Below are positions 27,701-36,745 of a stretch of DNA of 64,000 nucleotides, piece by piece. Both the position numbers and the translations under genes were made by a program. Under the pieces are notes generated by a model. It searched no databases and was not told where the DNA came from. It saw only the letters and a list, made by a program, of their open reading frames with translations. Location: positions 248,001-312,000 of the forward strand of contig NZ_JAPCKK010000031.1 in assembly GCF_030705605.1 (NCBI RefSeq), written 5' to 3'. This DNA is from Paenibacillus zeirhizosphaerae (lineage in GTDB: Bacteria; Bacillota; Bacilli; Paenibacillales; Paenibacillaceae). The stretch's first letter is position 1. Every line of letters starts with the position of its first letter.

Positions 27701-27832
27701 ACGGATACATTCAAACACCGAGTGTTGCACACGTTGACCGTGGTCTACACATTTCTTCACTGCTTTAGTCCGACGGCGCCTGCCTTCTTTATACACTGTA
27801 CTGATATCATACGTAATCAGAACCAGCAGCAC
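27701..27832 (-). pseudogene. cas2 5' fragment
   Basis: Minus-strand reading from 27832: LLVLITYDISTVYKEGRRRR, then CVDHGQRVQ, truncated near the leader. The cas1 tail is absent here; a degenerate CRISPR repeat is fused directly to the cas2 start. Confidence 0.85.
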
Positions 27833-28070
27833 AACACCCACTCCTCGCGGAGCGTAACCTGGGTTTTTAAAGACGCACTCGTTGAATATGGCGGAACTTC
27901 AATCCACACGCCACACGCTCCACAAGGAGCGTGACTTTAAAAAAACATAATGAGGTGATTGATTTGGGAGATTTCAATCCACACGCTCCACAAGGAGCAT
28001 GACTCCGCGCTGCCCACTTCCGTATTGTCTCCCACCGATTTCAATCCACACGCTCTACAAGGAGCGTGAC
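27826..28070 (-). CRISPR. CRISPR array 4, 4 repeats
   Basis: A degenerate repeat ends at 27858. The next repeat (27896-27935) carries a 7-base internal duplication (CACACGCCACACGC). Normal repeats are at 27971 and 28038. The first spacer (27859-27895) recurs in array 8. Confidence 0.93.
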
Positions 28071-28294
28071 AGCGAAAATGTAGCGGATTCATCCTCTTTA
28101 GGCATGAATCTCCTACAAATCCTTGTAAAACAATGCTAGAAAAGTTTCAATTCTCAGTTGACTTTTCAACTTTCAGCTTAAAAAAGGGGTCTTTCGACAA
28201 AATCTGAGGTGCGAATGTCCCAGGGATTTCATGTGCGCTTCACATTCGCACCTCAGAGAATCCGTGGGCTTCCCATATCATAGGACTCTTTCGC
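28071..28294 (-). promoter_or_regulatory. leader of CRISPR array 4
   Basis: Conserved leader with inverted repeat at 28206-28254. Confidence 0.85.
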
Positions 28295-28529
28295 ACGGAT
28301 ACATTCAATCACCGAGTTTTGTACACGTTGACCGTGCTCTACACATTTCTTCGCTACTTTAGTCCATAGGCACCTTCCTTATTTTTCCACTTTACTATCA
28401 TCATACGTAATCAGAATCAGCAACACAACATCTACTTCCACAAAAAGGGCGGATATTCATCGTGATCCCCAACGGATATGTCGGGCCAGCAGCAACAAGT
28501 GAGCAAATCGAACAAATGAATGCTCCTCA
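28295..28529 (-). pseudogene. cas2 5' fragment and cas1 3' fragment
   Basis: cas2 piece from about 28426. The cas1 tail ends at the stop 28432-28434 with DHDEYPPFLWK, the typical I-C Cas1 C-terminus. A frameshift breaks the upstream LLLARHIRG part. Confidence 0.85.
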
Positions 28530-28972
28530 TGACGAGGGAATTCTCGCCTCGTGGAGCGTGACTTGGACAACTGCAGCAAGCTTGCCGGGCTACTGATTTC
28601 AATCCACACGCTCCATTAAGGAGCATGACCTGAAAGAAGTGGTCGCAATTCTTCGCGCCATACGTGAATTTCAATCCACACGCCCCTCGTGGAGCGTGAC
28701 ATATAATCGATCTTGATAGAGAGTCTGGAGGGTTTATTTCAATCCACACGCTCCATGAGAAGCGTGACCGGCAACGGGCTGAGGCTGCATATATGACCTT
28801 AAAATTTCAATCCACACGCTCCATAAGGAGCGTGACATTCAGATTTCCACCGGACCAAAATAAGTTTTGTGATTTCAATCCACACGCTCCATAAGGAGCG
28901 TGACGCAGCATCGGCCCTGTTCTTATACTACGCTGTCAATTTCAATCCACACGCTCCATAAGGAGCGTGACT
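28530..28972 (-). CRISPR. CRISPR array 5, 7 repeats
   Basis: Degenerate repeat ending at 28562, then repeats at 28596 (34 bp, one extra T), 28668, 28736, 28804, 28872 and 28940. The first spacer (28563-28595) recurs in array 11. Four extra bases (TGAC) separate the last repeat from the leader. Confidence 0.96.
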
Positions 28973-29200
28973 GACAGCGAAAATGTAGGAGATTCATCCC
29001 CTTTAGGCATGAATCTCCTACAAATCCTTGTAAAACAATGCTAGAAAAGTTTTAATTCTCAGTTGGCTTTTCAACTTCTAGCTTGAAAAAGGGTTCTTTC
29101 GACAACATTCGAGGTGCGAATGTCCCAGGGATTTCATGTGCGCTTCACATTCGCACCTCAAAGAATACGCGGGCTTTCCATATTATATTGACTCTTTCGC
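28973..29200 (-). promoter_or_regulatory. leader of CRISPR array 5
   Basis: Conserved leader with inverted repeat at 29111-29159. Confidence 0.85.
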
Positions 29201-29427
29201 CCGGATACATTCAAACACCGAGTTTTGCACACGTTGACCGTGATCTACACTTTTCTTCGCTACTTTATCCGACGGTGCCTTCCTTCTTGTTCCACTGTAC
29301 TGTCATCATACGTAATCAGAACCAGCAGCACAACACCTGCTTCCACAAAATGGCGGATATTCATCGTGATCCCCACGGATATGTCGGCCAGCAGCAGCAA
29401 GCGGACCGAACAAATGAAAGCTCCTCA
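29201..29427 (-). pseudogene. cas2 5' fragment and cas1 3' fragment
   Basis: cas2 piece begins at about 29331 on the minus strand; the cas1 tail (IRGDHDEYPPF) lies at 29342-29400. Both have indels. Confidence 0.82.
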
Positions 29428-29527
29428 TGACGAGGGAATTCTCGCCTCGTGGAGCGTGACATGGACTAGACCCCAGTGTTAACCACATGTATCGATTTCA
29501 ATCCACACGCTCCACGAGGATCATGAC
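29428..29527 (-). CRISPR. CRISPR array 6, 2 repeats, no leader
   Basis: Degenerate repeat ending at 29460, one 34-base spacer, and a repeat at 29495-29527. The sequence to the right is the 3' end of an unrelated gene, so the leader has been lost. Confidence 0.88.
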
Positions 29528-29538
29528 GAATGAACATT

Positions 29539-30000
29539 TCAAGGTGTTGGTGCATTTTCCCATTGTTCTTCCGTCCCCACAAAAAAGTTTAGTTTCTCAG
29601 GGGATTTTTCTTCTGAATCATCAGCTCCGCTTCTTCCACCTGATGAAGTCCCCAATCCATGAATCCATGTTTTGTTTGTTGGAAACTCGGTCAGGCTTCC
29701 ATCCGTTTCAACATAATAAAGAACGATTGTACCAGTAGTATTTTTGCTTGAAGTCATTATTTTTCCGGATTCAGGGACTTCGTAAACAATGGTACGCTCT
29801 CCTTCTTTTTTCAAAGCCGGAGCACCAGGCTGTTCAAATGTAACTTCAATCCATCCTGTAAATCCCTTTGGCAATAAAAATTTATGAGTAGGGTAATCCG
29901 TTTTGCTAAAATAATAAGCGCTTCCTGCCACAATGCAAGCAGTCACTACTAGCACGGCAGCCAGAACCAATAATAAATTGCCATGCGTCATTTTCCGCAT
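29539..30000 (-). CDS. membrane-anchored protein, DUF6843-like
   Basis: 153 residues from ATG 30000 behind AAAGGAGATTC; an upstream in-frame start at 30024 is less likely. An N-terminal membrane helix (LLLVLAAVLVVTACIVAGSA) is followed by LLPKGFTGWIEVTFEQPGAP and YEVPESGKIMTSSK, a pattern I associate with DUF6843 proteins. Function unknown. It is isolated between CRISPR arrays 6 and 7. Confidence 0.72.
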   Translation of the reverse strand: MRKMTHGNLLLVLAAVLVVTACIVAGSAYYFSKTDYPTHKFLLPKGFTGWIEVTFEQPGAPALKKEGERTIVYEVPESGKIMTSSKNTTGTIVLYYVETDGSLTEFPTNKTWIHGLGTSSGGRSGADDSEEKSPEKLNFFVGTEEQWENAPTP

Positions 30001-30002
30001 AA

Positions 30003-30439
30003 CTGAATCTCCTTTCATGAACACCCCATTCTCTGCTGGACCCAGAACCTTACGAATGGTTTTCGCCGTCTTTACCGAGCTTCATGTAAGTAGGGTGGTA
30101 TTCCTTTTGGCATGTCGGAGTCGTCCTGTCAGGGTAACTTCCAGATGTCTTCTTATAAATTCAGGTAAAAGACCAACAGGCTATTAAGTGTTAAGGAACA
30201 TGGGGCTATAACGAACATTGAACGTGAAGAGACCACAATCGATATGAAGAACCATACAACCAGTACCAGATACATAACTGAAAAATTCGAATTTAATTCA
30301 AATGGTGAGGTTGTGGAATGGGATGGAATTAGTCCTCGTTCTTGGACGGCATAAGCCGTCTTCTTTGTTTTCGTTCGGAGGTGGACACGTATTGAGGTTA
30401 TCAATATATCGGTTTGTCGCATAGGAGATGAGCGCGTCA
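30003..30439. other. intergenic region between DUF6843-like gene and IS21 relic
   Basis: No convincing gene. A GACGGCATAAGCCGTC hairpin at 30338-30353 is the only clear structure. Confidence 0.4.
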
Positions 30440-30640
30440 GCGGCTACCTTACGAGGATGCCGCTCCGCTTCATCGAAGTGGCCCCAATCGACTTGGGGCT
30501 GTTGGCCAGGAGGGGTCTCGAAAAACTTCCCATTCTTGATCATTGTCTCTCTCCCCCATACGGAAAAGTGTCTGCCGATTATGGGGAATTTTCAAGTGCC
30601 GTTATTGGGGATTTTACCACTGCTGTTCACAATGAGGAGC
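30440..30640 (-). pseudogene. IS21-family transposase (IstA) remnant and end fragment
   Basis: Minus-strand frame from 30543: MIKNGKFFETPPGQQPQVDW, the conserved IstA segment before the first catalytic Asp. Only about 30 residues remain before the match is lost. The neighbouring bases 30588-30637 (TTTTCAAGTGCCGTTATTGG and so on) recur at 51393-51440 and look like an IS end sequence. Confidence 0.6.
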
Positions 30641-31668
30641 GTGACGCCAAAGACGGCCAGAAGCTTTCCAAGTCTGTTCAATTTCAATCCACACGCTCCA
30701 TAAGGAGCGTGACCTCCCGGCTCCGTGCGGGGTGTCAAGCGCGGCACAGATTTCAATCCACACGCCCCATAAGGAGCGTGACTTTTTGCACTAAATGAGT
30801 CGATAAAGACACCGGTATTTCAATCCACACGCCACACGTCCACGAGGAGCGCGACCTAAACGCACGCAAGATGCTGGACTTGATTTCCATTTAAATCCAT
30901 ATGCTCCTCGTGGAACGCGACGGGTACCGGGAGATTACGCTTCCGGAAGGGCATACGTGATTTCAATCCACACGCTCCATAAGAAGCGTGACCCGAATCT
31001 AAAGCTGAGGTTCAGCGTCTGACTCAAATTTCAATCCACACGCTCCTCGTGGAGCGTGACGTGGCGCACTTGCTGCAAAATCTACCTATTCATATTTCAA
31101 TCCACACGCTCCATAAGGAGCGCGACGTATCGCACTTTCCAAGCTCTATGTCCTTCCACAGCATTTCAATCCACATGCTCCATAAGGAGCATGACCGGCG
31201 AATGTATTTGATAACCAGGAGTTGGTCCGATTTCAATCCACACGCTCCATAAGGAGCATGACCTTCAGGCCAGCTAAAATGCCGACCACTTTTAGCAATT
31301 TCAATCCACACGCTCCATAAGGAGCATGACCGCGTTGAAAGCAGAAAATATGAATATCAAGCTTGATTTCAATCCACACGCTCCACAAGGAGCATGACAC
31401 AACGAAGGCATACAAGGTTAGCCCGGAGCTATTTCAATCCACACGCTCCATAAGGAGCATGACTTGTCGATTCGCTTGGTTCCGATAATCCTAGCTTATT
31501 TCAATCCACACGCTCCATAAGGAGCATGACGTTATCACCCCGGGCACTGACCTTTACAAGCTGTGGATTTCAATCCACACGCTCCATAAGGAGCATGACC
31601 AACGACCAAAAGCCATACCACTTATGGCGCTATCGATTTCAATCCACACGCTCCATAAGGAGCATGAC
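30613..31668 (-). CRISPR. CRISPR array 7, 16 repeats (largest)
   Basis: Repeats start at 30613 (degenerate), 30681, 30750, 30817 (39 bp, internal duplication), 30889, 30960, 31028, 31094, 31163, 31230, 31298, 31366, 31431, 31498, 31567 and 31636. The eight leader-side repeats all end GGAGCATGAC, a variant private to this array, showing recent growth from the leader. Spacer 30922-30959 recurs in array 8. Confidence 0.98.
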
Positions 31669-31890
31669 AGCGAAAATGTAGTGGATTCATCCACTTCGGG
31701 CATGAATCCACTACAAATCCTTGTTAAACAATGCTATAAAAGTTTTAATTCTCAGTTGACTTTTCAACTTCTAGCTTAAAAAAGGGTTCTTTCGACAAAA
31801 TCCGAGGTGCGAATGTCCCTGGGATTTCATGTGCGCTTCACATTCGCACCTCAGAGAATTCGTGGGCTTTCCATATCATAGGACTCTTGC
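31669..31890 (-). promoter_or_regulatory. leader of CRISPR array 7
   Basis: Conserved leader with inverted repeat at 31804-31852. Confidence 0.86.
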
Positions 31891-32022
31891 ACGGATACAT
31901 TCAAACACCGAGTTTTGTACACGTTGACCGTGGTCTACACATTTCTTCGCTGCTTTAGTCCGACGGCGCCTGCCTTCTTTATACACTGTACTGATATCAT
32001 ACGTAATCAGAACCAGCAGCAC
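31891..32022 (-). pseudogene. cas2 5' fragment
   Basis: The cleanest copy: from GTG 32022 the minus strand reads LLVLITYDISTVYKEGRRRR, TKAAKKCVDHGQRVQ and NSVFECIR before the leader sequence. About 45 of the usual 95 or so residues remain. Confidence 0.88.
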
Positions 32023-32390
32023 AACACCCACTCCTCGCGGAGCGTAACCTGGGTTTTAAAGACGCACTCGTTGAATATGGCGGAACTTCAATTCACACGC
32101 CCCTCGTGGAACGCGACGGGTACCGGGAGATTACGCTTCCGGAAGGACATACGTGATTTCAATCCACACGCTCCTCGTGGAGCGTGACTGTATCCACCGT
32201 TGGATGCGCTCCTTATGCTCCGATTTCAATCCACACGCTCCACAAGGAGCATGACCGCCTGCCATATGTAGTCCATCGGGTTTTCTCTATTTCAATCCAC
32301 ACGCTCCATAAGGAACGTGACCGAATTATGGGGACAGATTAAGGACATGTTGGAAGAATTTCAATCCACACGCTCCATAAGGAACGTGAC
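32016..32390 (-). CRISPR. CRISPR array 8, 6 repeats
   Basis: Degenerate repeat ending at 32048, then 32085, 32156, 32223, 32289 and 32358. Its first spacer matches array 4 and its second (32118-32155) matches array 7 with one base difference. Confidence 0.96.
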
Positions 32391-32614
32391 AGCGAAAATA
32401 TAGTGGATTCATCCTCTTTGAGCATGAATCTCCTACACATCCTTCTAAAACAATGCTATAAAAGTTTCAATTCTCAGTTGACTTTTCAACTTCCAGCTTA
32501 TAAAGGGATGCTTTCGACAAAGTTCGAGGTGCGAATATCCCAGGAATTTCATGTGCGCTTCACATTCGCACCTCAGAGAATTCGTGGGCTTTCCATATCA
32601 CAGGACTCTTTGGC
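32391..32614 (-). promoter_or_regulatory. leader of CRISPR array 8
   Basis: Conserved leader; inverted repeat at 32526-32574 has one mismatch (GCGAATAT). Confidence 0.84.
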
Positions 32615-33061
32615 CCGGATACATTCAAACACCAAGTTTTGCACACGTTGACCGTGGTCTACACATTTATTGGCTACTTTAGTCCGACGGTGCCTGCCTT
32701 CTTTTTCCACTGTACTGACATCATACGTAATCAAAATCAGCAACACAACACCTACTTCCACAAAAATAGCAGATATTCACCGAGTTTCCCACGGATATGT
32801 CGGGCCAGCAGCAAGCGAGTAAATCGAACAAATGAAAGATCCTCATAACGAGGGAATTCTCGCTTTGCGCCGTCAAACAACCCTTTGAGTAACACAAAGA
32901 CAATCCGTGCGGAGAATAACGGACCGTAGACGGCATTTTTGGTTGTGCCATATCACGTTGGAATGTTGAAGTGGTGCTTGGGGTACTCACCGCTTGAAAC
33001 GATGGATTCAACTTCTTCGCCTGTAGGGATCGTCTGAAGAATCGGCAAAATCATGTTAGAC
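32615..33061 (-). pseudogene. cas2 5' fragment, cas1 3' fragment and adjoining unidentified piece
   Basis: cas2 piece from about 32746 on the minus strand, broken cas1 end near 32760-32850, then about 200 bases (32853-33061) shared with 35966-36120 that I do not recognise. This is the longer of two junction types between units. Confidence 0.75.
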
Positions 33062-33404
33062 TTTTTCTACCATACGCTCCATAAGGAGTGTGACATTAAC
33101 TCCTAGTTGATCCACACGCCCCTCGTGGAGCATGACCGAACGGAGAGATTTACATTTTACTCGCGTGTTTTGATTTCAATCCACACGCCCCTCGTGGAGC
33201 GTGACTGGTGAGACGTCCGTTTGTGACGGTCAGAATCATGATTTCAATCCACACGCCCCTCGTGGAGCGTGACGGAGGACTTTATTCATGGCATTGACAC
33301 TAGTCATTTCAATCCACACGCCCCTCGTGGAGCGTGACTCCCGCCCACGCTGCATGATGTTCTGCCAGTTAATTTCAATCCACACGCCCCTCGTGGAGCG
33401 TGAC
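33062..33404 (-). CRISPR. CRISPR array 9, 6 repeats
   Basis: Two degenerate repeats (33062-33094, 33104-33136) separated by only 9 bases, then 33173, 33241, 33306 and 33372. The four good repeats all carry the CCCCTCGTGGAG variant. Confidence 0.95.
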
Positions 33405-33628
33405 AGCGAAAATATAGTGGATTCATCCTCTTTCGGCATGAATCTCCTACAAATCCTTGTTAAACAATGCTATAAAAGTTTTAATTCACAGTTGACTTTT
33501 CAACTTCCAGCTTATAAAGGGATGATTTCGACAAAATCCGAGGTGCGAATGTCCCAGGGATTTCATGTGCGCTTCACATTCGCACCTCAGAGAATGAGTG
33601 GACTTTACATATCATGTGCCTCTTTGGC
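33405..33628 (-). promoter_or_regulatory. leader of CRISPR array 9
   Basis: Conserved leader with inverted repeat at 33540-33588. Confidence 0.85.
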
Positions 33629-33858
33629 CCGGATACATTCAAACACCGAGTTTTGCACACGTTGACCGTGGTCTACACATTTCTTCGCTACTTTAGTCAG
33701 ATGGTTACTTCCTTATTTTTTCATTTTACTGACATCATACGTAATCAGAACCAGCAACACAACCTGCTTCCACAAAAATAGCAGGTATTCATCGTGATCC
33801 CCACGATATGTCGGGCCAGCAGCAGCAAGCGAGCAAATCGAACAAATGAATGCTCTCA
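33629..33858 (-). pseudogene. cas2 5' fragment and cas1 3' fragment
   Basis: cas2 piece from about 33760 (LLVLITYDVS then frameshift), cas1 tail to the right. Truncated as in the other units. Confidence 0.8.
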
Positions 33859-34430
33859 TGACGAGGGAATTCTCGCCTCGTGGAGCGTGACCAGAAGAAA
33901 GAGGCTTGAAAGTGGATCTCGCAGAAATTTCAATCCACACGCTCCATGAGGAGCATGACTTGAACCAGTGGTACGGTCCGACGGGGTTACAGTTATTTCA
34001 ATCCACACGCTCCACCAGGAGCGTGACTACCTTACGAGTATCTGACGAAAGCTGAGTATGTAATTTCAATCCACACGCCCCTCGTGAGCGTGACGGGATA
34101 TATACATCCCCCATCCCACCAAAAGGAATTTCAATCCACACGCTCCTCGTGGAACGTGACCAATATATGCTAACTTTTTGCTTTTATCTCCGAATGATTT
34201 CAGTCCACACGCTCCATGAGGAGCGTGACGAGAGCAGTAAAGTTAATAGACCGCGTTGCCCTGGTATTTCAATCCACACACTCCATAAGGAGCATGACTT
34301 GCAAGATGATTTTGTCCGGCGCGCATACGGATATTTCAATCCACACGCTCCATAAGGAGCATGACGCTATTCTCCAAAAAGTGCTGCAAACGAGGGAATT
34401 TCAATCCACACGCCCCTCGTGGAGCGTGAC
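33859..34430 (-). CRISPR. CRISPR array 10, 9 repeats
   Basis: Degenerate repeat ending at 33891, then 33927, 33995, 34063 (32 bp), 34128, 34197, 34266, 34333 and 34398. Repeat variants are mixed in this array. Confidence 0.97.
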
Positions 34431-34654
34431 AGCGAAAATATAGTGGATTCATCCTCTTTCGGCATGAATCTCCTACAAATCCTTGTTAAACAATGCTATA
34501 AAAGTTTTAATTCACAGTTGACTTTTCAACTTCCAGCTTATAAAGGGATGATTTCGACAAAATCCGAGGTGCGAATGTCCCAGGGATTTCATGTGCGCTT
34601 CACATTCGCACCTCAGAGAATTCGTGGGCTTTCCATATCATAGGACTCTCTCGC
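34431..34654 (-). promoter_or_regulatory. leader of CRISPR array 10
   Basis: Conserved leader with inverted repeat at 34566-34614; almost identical to the array 9 leader. Confidence 0.85.
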
Positions 34655-34885
34655 ACGGATACATTCAAACACCGAGTTTTGTACACGTTGACCGCGGCCT
34701 ACACACTTCTTCGCTACTTTAGTCCATCGGCGTCTACCTTCTTTTTCCACTGTGCTGACATCCTACGTAATCAGAACAAGCAACACAACATCTACTTCCA
34801 CAAAAAGGGCGGATATTCATCGTGATCTCCAACGGATATGTCGGGCCAGCAGCAGCAAGCAAATCGAACAAATGAAAGCTCCTCA
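34655..34885 (-). pseudogene. cas2 5' fragment and cas1 3' fragment
   Basis: cas2 piece from about 34786; cas1 tail ending at the stop near 34792 with DEYPPFLWK. Confidence 0.82.
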
Positions 34886-35663
34886 TGACGAAGGAATTCT
34901 CGCCTCGTGGAGCGTAACTTGGACAACTGCAGCAGGCTTGCCGGGCTACTGATTTCAATCCACACGCCCCATAAGGAGCGTGACCCTACCATCAGTACAG
35001 CAACCGTATCACGCGCAGTATTTCAATCCACACGCTCCATGAAGAGCGTGACCATCCTCACTTTCCCCCGTTTTCCACTCATAGGTATTTCAATCCACAC
35101 GCTCCATGAGGAACGTGACCAGAGAGCGCCACCTGAGCGCCGCCCGTGAGGTTATTTCAATCCACACGCCCCATAAGGGGCGTGACGGTCCTCATGTTAT
35201 TTTTCGGATAGTAGAGTGTTTTAATTTCAATCCACACGCTCCATAAGGAGCGCGACCAGACTAGCAACTCCTATTTCAATCGTAGATAATATTATTTCAA
35301 TCCACACGCTCCATAAGGAGCGTGACGAAAAGCTGTACAGGACATGATTGATCATGGATACATTTCAATCCACACGCCCCATAAGGAGCGTGACTCTGCT
35401 TCCTCTTTATTTCTTCTTTCTTTTAATCATTTCAATCCACACGCCCCATAAGGAGCGTGACGGCGATGACGGTGACACTGAACCTGATCCGGATATTTCA
35501 ATCCACACGCCCCATAAGGAGCGTGACATATCCCTATGGATCAGTTCCACGAGTATGAGCTGCTATTTCAATCCACACGCCCCATAAGGAGCGTGACGGT
35601 TTCCATATGCCGCCCAGTTGAGAGCCCGCGATTTCAATCCACACGCCCCATAAGGAGCGTGAC
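34886..35663 (-). CRISPR. CRISPR array 11, 12 repeats
   Basis: Degenerate repeat ending at 34918, then 34952, 35020, 35087, 35154, 35224, 35293, 35362, 35429, 35495, 35565 and 35631. The five leader-side repeats share CCCCATAAGGAG. The first spacer matches array 5. Confidence 0.98.
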
Positions 35664-35761
35664 AGCGAAAATGTAGGAGATTCATCCCCTTTGGGCATGA
35701 ATCTCCTACAAATCCTTATAAATCAATGCTAGAAAAGTTTCAATTCTCAGTTGACTTTCCA
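35664..35761 (-). promoter_or_regulatory. truncated leader of CRISPR array 11
   Basis: The repeat-proximal 90 bases are intact, but the part with the inverted repeat has been deleted, so cas2 sequence follows directly. Confidence 0.82.
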
Positions 35762-36265
35762 TATGACCGCGCCCTACAAATTTCTTCGCTGCTTTAATCC
35801 GACGATGCCTGCCTTCTTTTTCCACCGTACTGTCATCATACGTAATCAGAACCAGCAACACAACACCTACTTCCACAAAAATAGCAGATATTCACCGAGG
35901 TCCCCACGGATAGTCGGGCCGGTAGCAGCAGCCAGCGAGCAAAGCGAACAGATGAAAGCTCCTCATGACGAGGGAATTCTCGCTTTGCGCCGCCAAGCAA
36001 CCCTTGGAGTAACTCAAAGACCATCCATGCGGAGAATAACGGACCGTAGACGGCATTGCCGGTTGTACCCTATCACGTTGGAATGTTGAAGTGGTGCTTG
36101 GGGCACTCTCGACTCTAATCCTTCGAGCAACTTCCATCATGAGATCCGCAGGTATCTGTATTTTTTTCATTTTTGTGCATTCAGGGGATACATTGGATTC
36201 CGTGCATCAGCTTCTTTAGGCTTCGACGCATTACGGCTCCCTCCAAACTTCACATACCACTTGCC
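35762..36265 (-). pseudogene. cas2/cas1 relic and adjoining decayed sequence
   Basis: cas2 piece with start near 35861, cas1 tail after it, then the extra segment also seen at 32853-33061. Beyond about 36130 nothing is recognised. Confidence 0.65.
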
Positions 36266-36372
36266 ATTTCAATTCACGCTCCTGTATAAGGAGGGACTTA
36301 TCACTATAAATTTTGCATTCAATGCAGAATTCATAATGGGATTTCAATTCACGCTTCTATATAAGGTGCGAC
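36266..36372 (-). CRISPR. relic of a divergent CRISPR array
   Basis: Two 32-bp sequences (36266-36297 and 36341-36372) share ATTTCAATTCACGC and TATAAGG with the main repeat but differ in the stem, and flank a 43-base spacer. Probably a decayed sister type I-C array. Confidence 0.6.
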
Positions 36373-36565
36373 TGCTACTTCCCCTGGTATTAAGGATTTA
36401 AACCGTTAGAAATTTAATTTCCAATACACTGCACACTGCTAATGTGAGTATGGTTAAGCTCGCTTAGCTTCTAGAATCCTGGCCGCTTGTAACCCCCTCT
36501 GAAGGAAATCCTGGTTATTCTGTCTTAGGTGTAATTAAAAAAACATATAATATCTATGCAGCGGC

Positions 36566-36592
36566 CACGGATGGAATGACATGCATACTATA
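36566..36592 (+). promoter_or_regulatory. candidate sigma-K/sigma-E type promoter
   Basis: CAC at 36566 and CATACTATA at 36584 with 15 bases between fit the sigma-K pattern (AC, about 16 bases, CATAnnnTA). It lies 154 bases before the collagen gene. The interval 36373-36745 holds no gene. Confidence 0.4.
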
Positions 36593-36745
36593 GATATACA
36601 TGATGTATTCTACCAATTCACTTTACATAAACCTCATTAATTACCTATTTATTCTAATTATTCAACAATAAAGGCGACTGCCCTAACACTACACATCCTA
36701 ATATGGCATAGGTTAGACTAATCCAACCGAAAGGAGAGATTATTC

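Noticed and set aside
25204..34952. Plus-strand frames such as THTLTVVYTFLRCF-like repeats between arrays
   Set aside because: They are the opposite strand of the cas2 fragments, which fit a known protein on the minus strand.
24494..35587. Many short frames with repeated SIHTLHEERD, FQSTRSMRNVT or RSLWSVWIEI motifs
   Set aside because: They are translations of the CRISPR repeats themselves, not genes.
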